A DNA stretch of 64,000 bases from Asterias amurensis (GCF_032118995.1 NC_092657.1:14026139-14090138); one strand, 5' to 3'. Positions 11,161 to 23,745 are shown, numbered from the stretch's first letter. The notes: a model not told the origin generated them from the letters alone. Program-made: numbers and translations.

Positions 11161-12587
11161 TAGTGAGAAATAATTTTTTTTTTTGCTGAATTTAGCCTGT
11201 ATTTATTCATGTGTGGGAGCAGTTAGTTATTTGTTTGTAAAATATTTGATCTATTTCTTATTGCAATTTTATTAAGGCCTAACAATCACGATTTTGGTTT
11301 ATTGATAGTTCATTTTTTTTCCCCCGTTTCCCGTAATTTGCAGTTCTTCTGCTTTTGATTTGGACAATAAATGCAATACATTACAAAACAATGCAATACA
11401 TCAATAACAATAAACTCAGACGAGTATAACAGCTGGTCAGATTTACTCGGAAAATAAACCTTGCTCACTCCGGTTGCCAGTTGCTTTAATGATTGGTGCA
11501 CGCTGTTTACGTTCGGCAGGAAAACTCTCAGTTATTGGCAATACAATTGTAATTGGTAAGAAGTACATCAGCTTGTGACATTGTATAAGAGAAATCCAAA
11601 TCCAAGTTCTGCCGCTAAGGACAAATATCACGTTTAAATGAACACGTTGCCTTGGGTCGGATGAGTTGGTCTATAAAAAGCGTTTGTAACCGTTTAGTAT
11701 AAAATGTATGGTTGGAAAAATGTTTTAAAAGTAGAATACAATGATCCACACAAATTTGCCTCGAGACTGCGTGGTTTTCCTTTTACTTTGCCGAATTAAC
11801 ACGGTAGGCCATTTATGGGAGTCAACAAAATTGACTCCCACAAATGGCCGACGGGGTAAAAAGAAAACTGTGCAATTTCGAAAATAATACCTTTTTCCAA
11901 TAAAACAATTTTCATGAATTAGTGATTGACGGTTCCGTCGTTAAGGATCCTCGTTTGCAATAACATCATCGAGATTCAACGATCGGTTCGGTTACAACGC
12001 ACATAATAATTATTTATCAATGAACTTTGCCCCGCATCGCGCACGCCCTCAATTGGCGAAAGTTATAAATGTTTGAATATGCTTCAAGGCTATACATTGC
12101 ACCATTCTACAGGCGTGCGGCACACTGTGTGGCAATTCTTTCTCAGTTCGTGAATGTGCGTTTTGTGTTGGAGTCGATCAATGGCCAATCACAACGTGCG
12201 AACTGTTTATGAACTTTGCAAGCAGTTGGTATTTTCATGGTGTGGGCGACAGATCGAACCAAGTGGCCGAGTGCATCGTTGTGTTTTAACATTATGTTTA
12301 CCATCGTATTTCCGACGATGTAGTTTTGGTTTTGGCTTGTCAGGTACTTGTTTATTATTATAATGCAGTCTAAAAATATTATGTTTGTCGTATTGTTAGG
12401 CAGGGCGGCCCAAACTTTAGGAGGGCGGCCGGCCCTCCCAATACGTGTGTGTGAAAAACAATATCAGACACTTCATCGTTCATCGTGACAGCACTCGGAA
12501 ATAATATTTCAGCTTCGAATAAAGGGTTTATTGTCGTTTATTGGGCATTCAAAGTTAACAATACTTGTTGTTTAATACCACTGCGAT
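11161..12587. other. No gene recognised; one short perfect hairpin
   Basis: AT-rich single-copy-looking DNA. The only structure I see is a hairpin at about 11807-11850, ggccatttatgggagtcaa with its complement around a short loop. The open frames here (for example 12154-12363) show no recognisable domain. Confidence 0.4.
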
Positions 12588-13812
12588 CTTTAATATGTTA
12601 TCGTGACCTTTGACCCAATTTTTGAAATAACGCATCATTCCAAAAATCAACAAAATGAAAACCACTTGATATAGCATGTCGTCCTCTATCAGAATTTACT
12701 AAGAAACAACTGGGCTCTTCAAAATGTACAACTTTAAGACTATTTTTATATATTTGTTAGGTTACAAATTAGTCAATTTATAAACTTTACTTTATAAATA
12801 AAAAATAATAAAAAACTTTCCAAAGTTACTAAAACTGTAAATGTTTGGGATTTTTTTATGTTGAGGGCTGATGTGGTCTAACCAGAATCATACTTTAAGA
12901 TACCAGCAGTGACGCACCCATGATTTAGTATGGGTTGTGGATTGAGGGGGGGGGGGAGGGGGGGGGCATATTTCCCAAACAAAATTCTTTCCAAGATGCA
13001 ACTCTGACTTCATCGGAAGGTTAACATGCCTGTTCGTGTGCTATACGATTAGCGGCGCTATGAAATGGAAATCGCACAGTTAGCACAAAATCTGCTGCTG
13101 AACAGCTTTACCAAAATGGGCCCTGAAGTCAGAGTTGCAGCATGGTAAACAAATTGTTCTTGAGGATTTCTCAGAAAGTTATTATGCATTAATTTGTTGT
13201 TCAAGATTCATCACAGGGGGTTAAAGCAAGACTGAATAAGTTTGTGAAGAAAGGCAGACAGCTTCTCCATCTCAAATTTGATGTAATCTCTAACTGGGAT
13301 CACTAATAATCACAGTGTTGCACCCAAAGGGGGGGGGGGGGGGGGGATGAGTCCAGGGGATTGATCCCAGCCCTCCAATGTATTCAATTTGTTTGTTTGA
13401 TTTGTTTTGATTTTTTGTTTTACAATCTTCGAAAGAAATATTTGGGGAAAATATGGCCCACCCCAAAACATAATAAATCCTGGGTGCGTCACTGCTGATA
13501 ATTTAAATTCTGATTCTGGTTAAACCACATCAGCCATCAACAAGACAAAAATCGCAAACCATGAAGACTTTAAGTAACTTTAAAAACAGAAGAGTAAGTT
13601 TTGTTGGTGGATTTATTATGTAAGTATATAAATTGACTAATTTGTAACCTAACAACTGTACAAAAATAGTCATAAAATTGTAAATGTTGAAGAGCCCAGT
13701 GTTTCTTGGTTGATTCTGATAGAGGATGACATGCTCTATCAAGTGATTTTTATTTTGTTTATTTTTGGAATGGTGCATTGTTTCAAAAATTGGGTCAAAG
13801 GTCACGACAACA
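12588..13812. repeat. Large palindrome with a C/G-rich element at its centre
   Basis: Bases 12588-12901 read as the reverse complement of 13500-13812: both hold tgacctttgacccaattttt, a tag like cctctatcagaat, and a similar gggctcttcaa. At the centre lies a further element whose inverted ends share cagcagtgacgcaccca (12904 and 13498) and which carries G runs at 12944-12966 and 13330-13346. Arms are about 310-330 bp. The structure fits a hairpin or foldback transposon. No gene seen. Confidence 0.7.
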
Positions 13813-13825
13813 TATTAAAGATCAT

Positions 13826-14012
13826 GGTGACTTGTACAAAAATAGTCATAAAGTTGTAAATTTTGAAGAACCCAACTGTTTCTTAGTGGATTCTGATAGA
13901 GGAAGACATGCTCTATTAAGTGATTTTCATTTCGTTGATTTTTGGAAAGAAACATTATTTTAAAAACTGGGTCAAAGGTCACGATAACATAATAAAGATT
14001 ACAGTGACTTAC
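13826..14012. repeat. Direct third copy of the palindrome arm
   Basis: Matches 13661-13810 in direct orientation: acaaaaatagtcataaa, gattctgatagagga, and the tail gggtcaaaggtcacgata. The right arm was therefore duplicated in tandem. Confidence 0.65.
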
Positions 14013-14320
14013 ATTCCAGAAAATTTATTTTTGACAAAATAATTGATTTCAGCATGCAATTCTCATCATTTTGATACCAAATTTGCATATGTGTGATGAG
14101 AATTGACATGGTTATGACATATTTTTACCAAAAAGGTGGTATTTTACCCTAAAAACGTCAGATTTTAGTGGTTTCTGCCCTGACCACACGGTAAGTCCGA
14201 TCGGGCTAAAAATTGGTGTGCATTAATTGCTCATTAGGGCCTACAAGCACAGCAATTTTGATCAAAATCGGAAGACATGAGGTAAACAAAGTGCGTTGGT
14301 CTGACATGGAATGACCCATA
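14013..14320. other. Unassigned non-coding stretch
   Basis: Nothing recognisable apart from a weak inverted pair (caattctcatcatttt and tgatgagaattg) near 14058-14105. Confidence 0.35.
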
Positions 14321-14324
14321 TATG

Positions 14325-14420
14325 TACTTTGCACATGTGGTTACTCTACTCATTGCAGGCAAAGCCTGCCTCGATTGACGTCACACAAGGGGAAGGTGGA
14401 CTCAGCCCCCAAACGAATTT
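14325..14420 (-). promoter_or_regulatory. Relic of a CRE-containing promoter-like block
   Basis: Matches 31606-31700, where it lies just upstream (on the minus strand) of a THAP-domain start. Both share tatgtactttgcacatgtgg and a TTGACGTCAC CRE-like site. In this copy the THAP coding part is absent. Confidence 0.4.
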
Positions 14421-14655
14421 TTTCTATTTTATCATATCAATCGTGACAAACATTAATGATAAAAAAATGTTTATTGTTCATAAGCATATACTCTTATGTT
14501 TGAAAGTAATTAATATATATTTCCAGGTGACTTTAACTGTATGGTAAGTATATGTACAACTATAAAACAATGAATCAAACACTGGTTTCAATCACAAATC
14601 AACGACTGGCACATTTTAAACAAACCATCCCGAAGCTTTTCAATTATGTTTTTAA

Positions 14656-15031
14656 AGGCAGTGGACAATATTGGTAATTGCTCAAAATAATTATTAGCAT
14701 AAAACCTTACTTGGTAACGCGTAATGGGGAGAGGTTGGTAACATAAAACATTGTGAGAAACGGCTCCCTCTGAAGTGGTTTAGTTTTCGAGAAAGAAGTA
14801 ATTTTCCACGACTTTGATTTCGAGACCTCAGATTTAGAACTAGCTGTCTCAAAATCAAGCATCTGAAAGCACACAAATCCGTATGACAAGGGTGTTTTTT
14901 TTCCATTATTATCCCGCAACTTCGACGACCAATCGAACACAAATTTTAACAGGTTTGTTGTGTTATGCCTATGTTGAGATACACCAAGTGAGAAGACTGG
15001 TCTTTGACAATACCAATAGTGTCCAGTGTCT
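14656..15031. mobile_element. TTAA MITE, full copy, upstream of the TRIM gene
   Basis: TTAA at 14652-14655 and 15032-15035, ends AGGCAGTGGACAATATTGG and inverse. It is orthologous in position to 31951-32322, so it was already upstream of the TRIM gene before that gene was duplicated. Confidence 0.85.
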
Positions 15032-15118
15032 TTAAATATGACATACAAAGGACAACAATCCTTGTCATGTAAAAGGGAAAGTCCATTGTTTTTTTACTGA
15101 GTGCTGGGTAATTTTACT

Positions 15119-15216
15119 CGTTTAGCAGGCACTGTATGAGATACAGTTTGTTGGACCGAAAATCGTTTCTATAAATCACAGGTTATCGCAACTCTCAACA
15201 AAAGGCTTTTAATGCG
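15119..15216 (+). other. Probable 5'-UTR exon of the first TRIM-NHL copy
   Basis: A stretch conserved in the other copy (32401-32505) ends aatgcgGTAAGTCTG, a strong donor. The acceptor ttactttcag lies at 15283-15292, ten bases before the TRIM start codon. The exon start is not defined by the sequence. Confidence 0.5.
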
Positions 15217-15302
15217 GTAAGTCTGTTTCCACCCAATGTATAAAATCACTGACTGAATGAAAACAAAAAAATTATATTCGTTTTACTTTCAGTCTCACCA
15301 CG

Positions 15303-17250
15303 ATGACCGAAGCTGCACTTCACACTGAAACCACTTGCAAGATTAAAAGTGTACACATCGAATGCCCAATCTGCTTGACTCGGTTGATCGATCCGAAAAT
15401 CCTGGACTGTCAGCACAGCTTCTGCTTAACATGTCTTCATGAACTTGTAAGCAAACAGGATCCAAAGACGGGTTTCATCATTTGCCCAGTGTGTAGAAAG
15501 AAAAATTCAATCCCAGATAAGGGACCATCGGCTCTTCTCAACTGCTTTCTCTTGAGCTCGCTTATTGATGACGTCATCAATCCGGATGGTCCCGGAGAGG
15601 ACAATAGGCCTAACTCTCTTGTCTCGATTTGCGAAGGATGCGACGAAGGTCTTGATGCCGTCTCACGGTGTGTTGACTGTGATGCGAATTTTTGCAAGAT
15701 TTGTTTGGAATACCACGCCAAAATAAAATTGAACAGGCATCATCGAGTCGTGAATGCAGCCGGGTCATCAAATGAGGGATCCAGAGACCAGAAAAAAACT
15801 TGCTCTCCAAAATGCCGGAAACACACTGACCAGGAACTGTGCTTTTATTGCGACACGTGTGACTTACTTGTTTGTCTCAAATGTGTGGTATTTGATCACA
15901 GAGCGCAAAACCACAAACTCACTGAAATCAAAGACTCCATTCAATCTTATCGTCAAGCTGTTGAAGAGGCATTGATGAGATTTGATGAATGTCGCAAGCA
16001 ATTTCAAAAAGTAGATGACTCTATCAAACACTCACAGCATAGATTACAGCTTATGGTAGACCAGGCTCTTCGAGATATTGTGGCTAAGGAGGAAGAGGAA
16101 GTTGCCAAAATCAGAAAAGCATCTCGCCTCCTTCAAGACAGAATAACTCAAATCGGTCAAGAAAGAGGTGAGGAATTTGGCATCATACAAATCAGCAATA
16201 GCGATAAGATGGGCCGCGCAGAGCAGATCGTAGCTTCAGTCAACAACTTGATGCAACATGCTGATGACTTTGAGCTGCTGGACCTCAAGCCAAAGGTAAT
16301 GCACAACTTAACATTCCACAAAGAGCTCCAGTTTCAAACAGTGCAGCATAGCAAGTCATTCATCGGGTTCAAAGGTCATGATGTCGTCACTGATGCGGAT
16401 ATCGGTGAAATACTAGAGGAAGAAAAGTGGGAAGTGAAGACAGAGTTTGGTAAAGAAGGGGAAGGTGAGGGGGAGTTCAAGTTGGCATGGGACGTTGCTT
16501 GTTTTAGCAACGGTGACATCATCGTTACTGATTTGAAACGGTTGATATTATCCAAATTTACATCGAGTGAGTGGTAGTTACAAATCTCAAGGTGTGCAAA
16601 GTAGAACAGTAGATGGACAACTACAAGCCCCTGTGGGTGTTGCGGTGTCCTCTGATGACCTGCTTCTGGTTACTGACGGACAAGATGTAAAGGTTTATGA
16701 TAGCGAACTGAGATTTATTCGCAAATTCAGACCCTCACAGAATGAAGTCGAGGGGCAGTCAGAGAGTATGCTTTTTGGTATTGCTGTTGACAAGAAGAAA
16801 GATCGTATTGCAGTGTCTGACTGTCGGAGAAAGGTAATATATCTTCATAACAAAGATGGATCCACCATTTCCAAAATACATCATGATGATATTGACGACG
16901 TCGGCTTTCTATATGTTAGCAGCAAGGAGCGACTGATCTTTACAAACCACGATGAGATGAAACTAGTTTGTGTGGATTTCATGGGAAACGAGGTGTTCAA
17001 TATCAGCACCTCCATTTACGGCAAACCTGTTAATCCTGTTGGTGTGTGTTGTGATGAGGCTGGCGATATATATGTGTCTATTTCTGACGGTACGGTGGGA
17101 AGCGGTGAGACACATCATTACGATGCATCAGGTGAGTACATCGGCTGTGTAGCTCGTGGTTTGTTCTATCCTCAAGGCATGATGTTTACTCCTACCGGTG
17201 ACCTCATCGTGGCTGACTGGAAATCAGTCAAGATATTGCATCGCGTGTGA
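15303..17250 (+). pseudogene. TRIM-NHL E3 ubiquitin ligase, copy 1, disrupted by a 4-base duplication
   Basis: Single coding exon like its partner at 32592. The first open part (424 codons) has a C3HC4 RING (C21, C24, C36, H38, C41, C44, C61, C64), B-box 1 at about 109-150 (CEGCDEGLDAVSRC), B-box 2 at about 167-206 (CSPKCRKH), a coiled coil at about 210-290 and the start of the NHL propeller. The second part (16567-17250) continues the NHL repeats (for example GVAVSSDDLLLVTDG) to the same HRV end. Compared with copy 2, the join shows GAGTGAGT where one GAGT is expected, a 4-base tandem duplication that shifts the frame. RING proteins of this type usually transfer ubiquitin, with NHL binding RNA or protein. 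No filamin repeat is present. The rest is open, so the break looks recent; a sequencing error or an unusual intron (GTGAGT lies there) cannot be excluded. Confidence 0.85.
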
Positions 17251-17649
17251 GTGTCGATGACGTCATGGTCGTGAAATTTACAATATTATTAATGATAAGG
17301 TAATTTGCAACTTATAAAGTTTAACACTTATAGTTAATCTTAATGAATCTCAAAAATGCAAATAATCTGCCACTTGTACAAAACGATACGATCACAACGT
17401 ACCTCCAATCGTTTAGTACAAATCTAGTGTTCTATTTTCGCAGATAAATGCTTCCTTCGCTTTGGCGGTTAAATTAATTGTTTTTTTTTTTGTTTCATCC
17501 CATTTACTTCTTTAATACGTTTTAGTAACAACATTTAACCTACAAAGTACCAGCTTAAATGTGTAATATCCGTACCATAGTGTAGTCTTTTGTGAACTCT
17601 CAGCCTTGTAACTCAACTCTATTTACACGAGCCTTTTAAATACACTTAA

Positions 17650-17873
17650 ACATATGCATAAAATAACGAGCCTGTGACAAATTTAGGTCAATTGGTCGTT
17701 GAAGTTGCGAGATAATAATGAAATAAAAAACAACATTTGTCACACGAAGTTGTGTGCTTTCAGATGCTTGATTTCGAGACCTCAAATTTGAAATCTGAGG
17801 TCTCGAAATCAAATTGGTGGAAAATGTTATGCAAATATTTATTTTGAGTAATTACCAATAGTGTCCACTGCCT
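17650..17873. mobile_element. 5'-truncated TTAA MITE in block C1
   Basis: Begins inside the family at cttaaacatatgcataaaa and ends at the intact terminus accaatagtgtccactgcc plus TTAA (17874-17877). The palindrome TTTCGAGACCTCA/TGAGGTCTCGAAA is at about 17772-17811. Same site as the remnant in C0 and the longer copy in C2. Confidence 0.75.
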
Positions 17874-18202
17874 TTAAATGAATTTTTGAGCTGTATTATT
17901 ACAGGTATACTTTTGAATGTATTTACTCAGTTACTAAATGGAGCATTCCTTTTGTGTTTAACCTTGACCGATTATTTACCATCACTGTGTTGTTGGCAAA
18001 TTATGTTGTTGTTTACCGTTATACAATTATTAATCTTTAATTAACTTGTGTAAATTAAAGCTTTTGTCAATATTGCTTAAAAATGAGGCTCACGAAAAAA
18101 TTAGCAGGATGCAAGTCTTATAATAAGCATGTTACATAGTGTTCGGCTTACCACAGTATAGTCCGGTAAGCATATTTCGTTTGGCTTTGCTACTTTAAAT
18201 AA

Positions 18203-18338
18203 GGGAATAATTCCAAAAGGGTGGCGATGAGTTTTTAAACTGCCGTTTAAAACCGGCAGGTTCGTGGCAGATCGATAAAGGCACGAGCCGAATATTTTAA
18301 ACGGCAGTTAAATCACGAGTCGATACTCTTGTATTCCC
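18203..18338. mobile_element. GGGAATAAAAG hairpin MITE, copy 3
   Basis: Counterpart of 3990-4156, with part of the inner arm lost. Confidence 0.65.
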
Positions 18339-18735
18339 ATTCATAGATGTCTGTTTGGTTAAAAGGCTTAATAAATTTGTAGTATGTATCATCTTATTCA
18401 TGGACCAAAATTGCACTGCGAGATCGATCACCACTGAGAACGAAGTTGTGATCTAAACGTATCCGAAAACCACCGGTTATAAACAGCTCCAGCTGGTTAT
18501 TATCAACCGTTTAAACATACCCACGTGACGCGCTCTGCACCAATCGGAATAGCGAAATTGTCTGAGGTATTTATGAATGGTTAATAATAACCGCACACAT
18601 TTACCTTGCTGTATCAGTTGCTGCTTTTCAACACACCATTACCCATTTAGTATTTAAGGCTGAACATAAAGGTACCCTTTTTATCTGATCGTTATTCGTT
18701 ACAATGAAAATGTCACGTTATATGTGAATTATTAA

Positions 18736-18911
18736 GGGAATAAAAGGGTAGCGACTCGCTCTTTACCGGCCGTTTAAAACAGGCAGTGTGGTTGTCGTGT
18801 GATAACAGGCAGGGTCGTTGCCGTGTGGAAAGTTCGGGCCTTTATCACACGGCAACGACCCTGCAAGGTTTTAAACGTCCGGTAAAAAACGAGTCGCTAT
18901 TCTTTTATTCC
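18736..18911. mobile_element. GGGAATAAAAG hairpin MITE, copy 4
   Basis: Counterpart of 4480-4612, longer and better preserved: ends gggaataaaagggtagcgac, inner arm cacggcaacgaccctgcaa. A small duplicated insert (aggcagggtcgttgccgtgt) is present. Confidence 0.75.
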
Positions 18912-20540
18912 TATTCATGAATGCCTTTTTGGTTAAAAGGCGTAATAAAGTAATAAATCATGTAAAACCTTTTCGCTTCCGACGTGCTTGAGCTCTGAAT
19001 GTACAGGTACGACGACCGGTTGTTGCATTATGACTGAGACGCCTACTTCCGACAGTTTCCGGTTCCGTTCGTGCGTGTATAGTCATGGTGCAACACGTTC
19101 TCGTTTTCCTTTCAAACACAGCGCGGCCAACTCACTGACAGCGCCCGCATCGCCCGTATTAAACAAGAAACGTCTTGCACCAAGGCTAGCGCGTAGTATC
19201 CGCTCAAAACCGGTTATAAACACTGGTCATTATCAAAGAGTTAAACAACCCCACGTGACGCGCTCTCAACGTATTTATGAATGTTTATTAGTTGAAGTAA
19301 TTGGTGGTATTATTCTTTAACATGCTAAAACAAGTTAGCGTATTAACTTCAGAGATGTAATTTAAAACATTGAGAACTCTAGGGTGCCACCTTCAGACGT
19401 ATTTAAAAGACATAAACCACACTTTTTCAGCTTCAATTTGTAAATACACGCAAATATTTGTAAACCAATGTAAGCATTAAAAAATATTGTAAACTGCTCA
19501 CTAGAGTAATCTGGGAGGTTTTGATTGTAAATACAATGTTTAACCAGACAGTTTAAATTACGGTAAACTATTGAGTGACGCTGGCCGAATTTTGATTTTT
19601 TTTTTCCAGCGTCAAACTTATATTATTCTTTATGTAACTGTGAGAAGAGATTAACAAGATTCAAATGCTATACTGTATTTGTTCTTCTATAGTTTTGTTA
19701 ACATTTAGCCTTTACTAAACAAACTTATTCAGTTAAAAGTACTGCCGACAACATTTTGAATGTTGTGCTCAGCAGCTCAGCTACGCTTTGATCAAAAAGT
19801 AGCTTTATGCATTTCGGTCCAAATCAATAGAGGGCGCAGTAACTGGGTTATAGTTCGTATTCCCATGCACAGCCACATATGCTTACCTGTTAAGATCATT
19901 GTGATGAACTAAACCTTGGGCGTTTTAAGCCGTTGGATTGGATTTAATATTTTATAAATATAAATGTGTACAATTAAACTAACCTGTTGAAATTGCATGG
20001 CAAAATGTGTTCACAGTTTTGAGATATCGCCGGAAATCTGGCGTATGTCCAAGCAGGAAAAAAAAAACTAAAATGATTCCACAATCTGAAAAATGCAACT
20101 GAAAGTTTACACTTCTCAGATTCAACCAATGGGCGATGAATGTGATATATTATTACATAACCAGATTACTTCGAAGTGAGATGAATCTCAAAATGCTTTT
20201 TACATTTGAAAGCTATGTTAAGTTCCCTTTGAAAGTATGTTATTTAAAAAGAAAGTCAACGTAAACCATTATTCAGTCACCAAATAGTGATTGGATATAA
20301 CGGATTATTGTTTTTGGGGCAGCTTTTTTGTAAAGATCCTCATTTTTTGTTGATAGCTTTTTGAGATTGAAGCGTTAGAATTAGTTAGAATCATTTTTCT
20401 TAATTATCCCGCGGTCGAATACTGTTGTATGTATATCGATATATGTTCAATATTAAAATTGTTTGATTTCGACTGACTGTGATGTTCATGGCCCAGGTCC
20501 AAGTCACGGACGATGTTGTGTTAGGATCTTTCCAGCTTGA

Positions 20541-20750
20541 TTGGTCAGTTTGAACGGTACTGATACATGATTGGTCAGGTTGAACGGTACTGATACATGA
20601 TTGGTCAGGTTGAACGGTACTGAGACATTATTGGTCAGTTTGAACGGTACTGAGACATGATTGGTCAGGTTGAACGGTACTGAGACATTATTGGTCAGTT
20701 TGAACGGTACTGAGACATTATTGGTCAGTTTGAACGGTACTGAGACGTTA
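20541..20750. repeat. 30-bp minisatellite, seven units
   Basis: The unit begins ttggtcagtttgaacggtac and recurs exactly every 30 bases from 20541 to 20721. Blocks alternate between gatacatga and gagacatta endings. The matching place in block C2 (about 36863) has a single unit, tttgtcagttttaaacggta, so the array arose after duplication. Confidence 0.9.
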
Positions 20751-20968
20751 TGTTTGCGATGTACATATGGAATATTGTTTAACCAAGTGATGTTTGCCAT
20801 ATTACGGTAACTTTTGTACGCTTCTTGGCTTCAGCCTTATCATAAGCGACCAAATACGTGAACGTGAACGTCAGAAAGTTGCGTTTTAAAAATGTCACAT
20901 TTTTAGCATACGTGAGTTTACCATTTTTGTCACATCAGGTAAGGACAGAAGCACAGAATCGTGTTGAT

Positions 20969-20971
20969 AAA

Positions 20972-21012
<41 letters not shown>
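20969..21012. repeat. (AAT)n microsatellite
   Basis: About 14 units of AAT, nearly perfect. Confidence 0.9.
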
Positions 21013-21015
<3 letters not shown>

Positions 21016-21283
21016 TTAAGAGTCGAGGGAGATTATAAGAGCGTAATCATTATTTTCAAAATGATTGTAATCGGTAATTTATGTTAACTATTGAGCATTA
21101 TTAAACGCTTAGAGCGCTGTTTAAGACGGCTGTATGTTAACTATTGAGCATTATGATTGAATAAAGGCATCCGACCACTGCAGCGGCAGCTTAAAGACAG
21201 TCTCCGTCGCCTGTATAACTAAAGTCTCCTTTTTAGGGTTTAATTGTAAAAAAGGTTGACAAATAGAGGGACCGCCTTTATTA

Positions 21284-22747
21284 AAACTGGTCCATTGGCC
21301 AAATTATTGAACTTCAAAAAGGAACACGCGAGATTATTTCCATCCAAGATGTGCATCCACCATTCAATTTACTTATTATTATACACGGCTTTTGTTTTGA
21401 TTATTTGTTGGTTCTGTGTATAACTTGCGCTTGATGTTTTAACTAGTACCAAAATAGGAGCAAACAGAAGTAACATACATGTATAGAGTGTAAGCCCACA
21501 CAGTTTGATGGCATTAGAGGTGGGACGTGTTGCCATCATAGTCTGCCAAAATAAATATTTACCGAGACGCATAACGATAAGTAGTCCCCAAAACGGACTT
21601 CACACCACACTATAAATAAAACGCATAAAAAAAAAACACGCAAACACAACTAGTTAGTGATTGTATTGTTATCAGTCAAGTGGTTTGGTTGACATCGTCG
21701 GGCTTCTGGGAACACAAACAACATCAGTAGTGTTGTTGTCACAAATAAAAATGTCAATTTTAGGAAATGTGATGATCATGCATAGAGTTCATGGTGTTGT
21801 TATGAGTTTTGTTTTAACTGTACAGGAATGTACGGTGCCCAATATCTACCACGGGTACACAATTAAAGGTTGTGAGCTGCCATGTGTAGTATTGTTTGAT
21901 ATAGCTTTGTTGTGGAGGGGACCGTGCAACAAGAAAAAGGGGCTAACTTCCAAAGCGTCTATGCAATTTTGAAGTTTAACTCGCCATGCCCTAATCGTTT
22001 TTGTTTTTCACACAAGTTTGACATTGTCCATCAACGGATTGGTCAAGAGTTTCATTTTATAATTTATAGGAGAGTGTTTGGTAACAAGTATTTGTTAAAA
22101 TGACATTGCCCTATTTTTGATGTATTTGTAAGCTGTCCCTAGCATGATCATGTCCCCTTATTTTGTTTTATTGGTTAATGAAATCTGGATTCAAAGGAAA
22201 ATGTTGTCAAATCCACTTGGAATTATTTAGTCTAGTAAGGTTTACCGTAACACCATGTAATTGAAATCCCTAATTCAGTTGCGGTGATTCTAAAAAGAGC
22301 CATTAAGTTTAACCTCCAAGTTTTTAACAGTATGCTCTGATCGTCGCCTGGAAAATTAGCATACTGATCGAAACGTCGAGTTTCAAATCCGTCTAACTCT
22401 ACATTCATAAGTTATCAAATTAAAATGAGCTTTTCGCAATAATTAAAAGTCCTATTCCACAACAATTACAATGGTTGCAACAGGCCACCTTAGATTGAAA
22501 AACGACCCTTGTATCATTTGAACTCTATTCATACGGATGGGTTTTTCCAGTTGTGTGAAACAGGTGCAGTTTTTTTTCCGATATATAAAACTGATTATTT
22601 GGAATTACGGTTAGTAAAGAAGTGCATTGTTTGTGAAGACCTACTTCTAAAGTTTATGTTTTGGTCAAGTGGAATTCAGCTCAGCAAAGAAATGCAGCTG
22701 TACGTAGTGAGCATTTAGTCACAAACAAGTCTACAACTTAAGGTAAG
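21284..22747. repeat. Duplicated block A, copy 2
   Basis: Near-identical to 1-1436, with small insertions and deletions. It ends with the leader-exon-like part and donor gtaGTGAGCAT near 22708. No gene seen. The sequence that follows block A in copy 1 is not continued here; a partial MITE and a foldback element follow. Confidence 0.85.
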
Positions 22748-23435
22748 CCTACCTAGACTATAGTATATATTTTACTTAAATTTATTTCAAATGTTGTGGA
22801 CTTGTGGCAAAAGCGTATCTTGGAACGTAAGCGTAGCTGTGTATCTTTGAATGTTAGCGTACGGCTTGACTCATTATTGAAAGCGTACCTTTTGATGGAA
22901 TTATAGCGTAACTTGAAGGAACGAAAGCGTATCTTGGAATGTAAGCGTAGCTGCGTATATCTTGGAAAGTAACCATATCTTTTTTGGAACAACTCTTTGG
23001 AAATTGCGACTGCTTTTGAAAGCTTTGTCGAGTCGTATTCAACCCACTCGGTTAATCGTGCTGCTACGACTATGTATTATAAAAGTAGCCACTTTTGTCG
23101 CTCACGACTATTCACAACAACTTTTTACAAAACAGCACCAGACGTCATTGACACAATCCTTCAATCCTTTCAGTACGAGTTTTTATTTTATTGCGCCTTC
23201 TGCAAACATAATGTCGCCATGGATGTTGGACAATGGAAATTAAAGTTTTGCGACTAGTCGAAGTCCCAGCTATTTGAGGCGCGACTATAGCCGAGTAATA
23301 ACTTCCACTTGCCCAGGTAAATCATAACCTCAAAACTGTCAAAATAACTTTTCATTCACATAATTCAAAATTAATATTTTGTTTGACAAAATTATACTTT
23401 GAGGGAATTGGTTGTATCATTATTTGTGTTTATAA

Positions 23436-23745
23436 AGGCAGTGGACACTATTGATTTGGTATAGTATAAAACACTGTGGGAAACGGCTCCCTCTGAAGTA
23501 ACGTAGTGTTCAAGAGAGGGTAAATTTTCCAGGAATTTGATTTCGAGACCTCTGATTTAGAGTTTGAGGTCTCGAAATCAAGCATCTGAACGCACAAAAC
23601 TTCATGTGACAAGGTTGTTTTTGTTATTTCATTATTATCTTGCAACTTTTTCAGATTTTCACAGGTTTGTTATTATATACATAATGTTGAGATACAGCAA
23701 GTGAGAAGACTGATCTTTGACAATTACCAATAGTGTCCAGAGTCT
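23436..23745. mobile_element. TTAA MITE nested in the foldback element
   Basis: Ends AGGCAGTGGACACTATTG and inverse, TTAA at 23746-23749 but TATA-like on the left. Palindrome at about 23540-23582. Slightly shorter than full copies. Confidence 0.75.

Larger units (their letters stand above)
17325..20890. repeat. Duplicated block C, copy 1 (3' flank of TRIM copy 1)
   Basis: Starts about 75 bases after the TRIM stop. It matches 3421-5940 closely and 34730-36970 more loosely, up to the gtttgatttcgactg stretch (20460; 36797) and the cacgtgaacgt-like stretch near 20855. It contains two hairpin MITEs, one truncated TTAA MITE and a minisatellite. No gene seen. Confidence 0.8.

Noticed and set aside
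20504-20800. 98-codon repetitive protein (NVSVPFKLTN units) on the minus strand
   Set aside because: It is the 30-bp minisatellite read in an open frame; absent from the single-unit ancestor in block C2.
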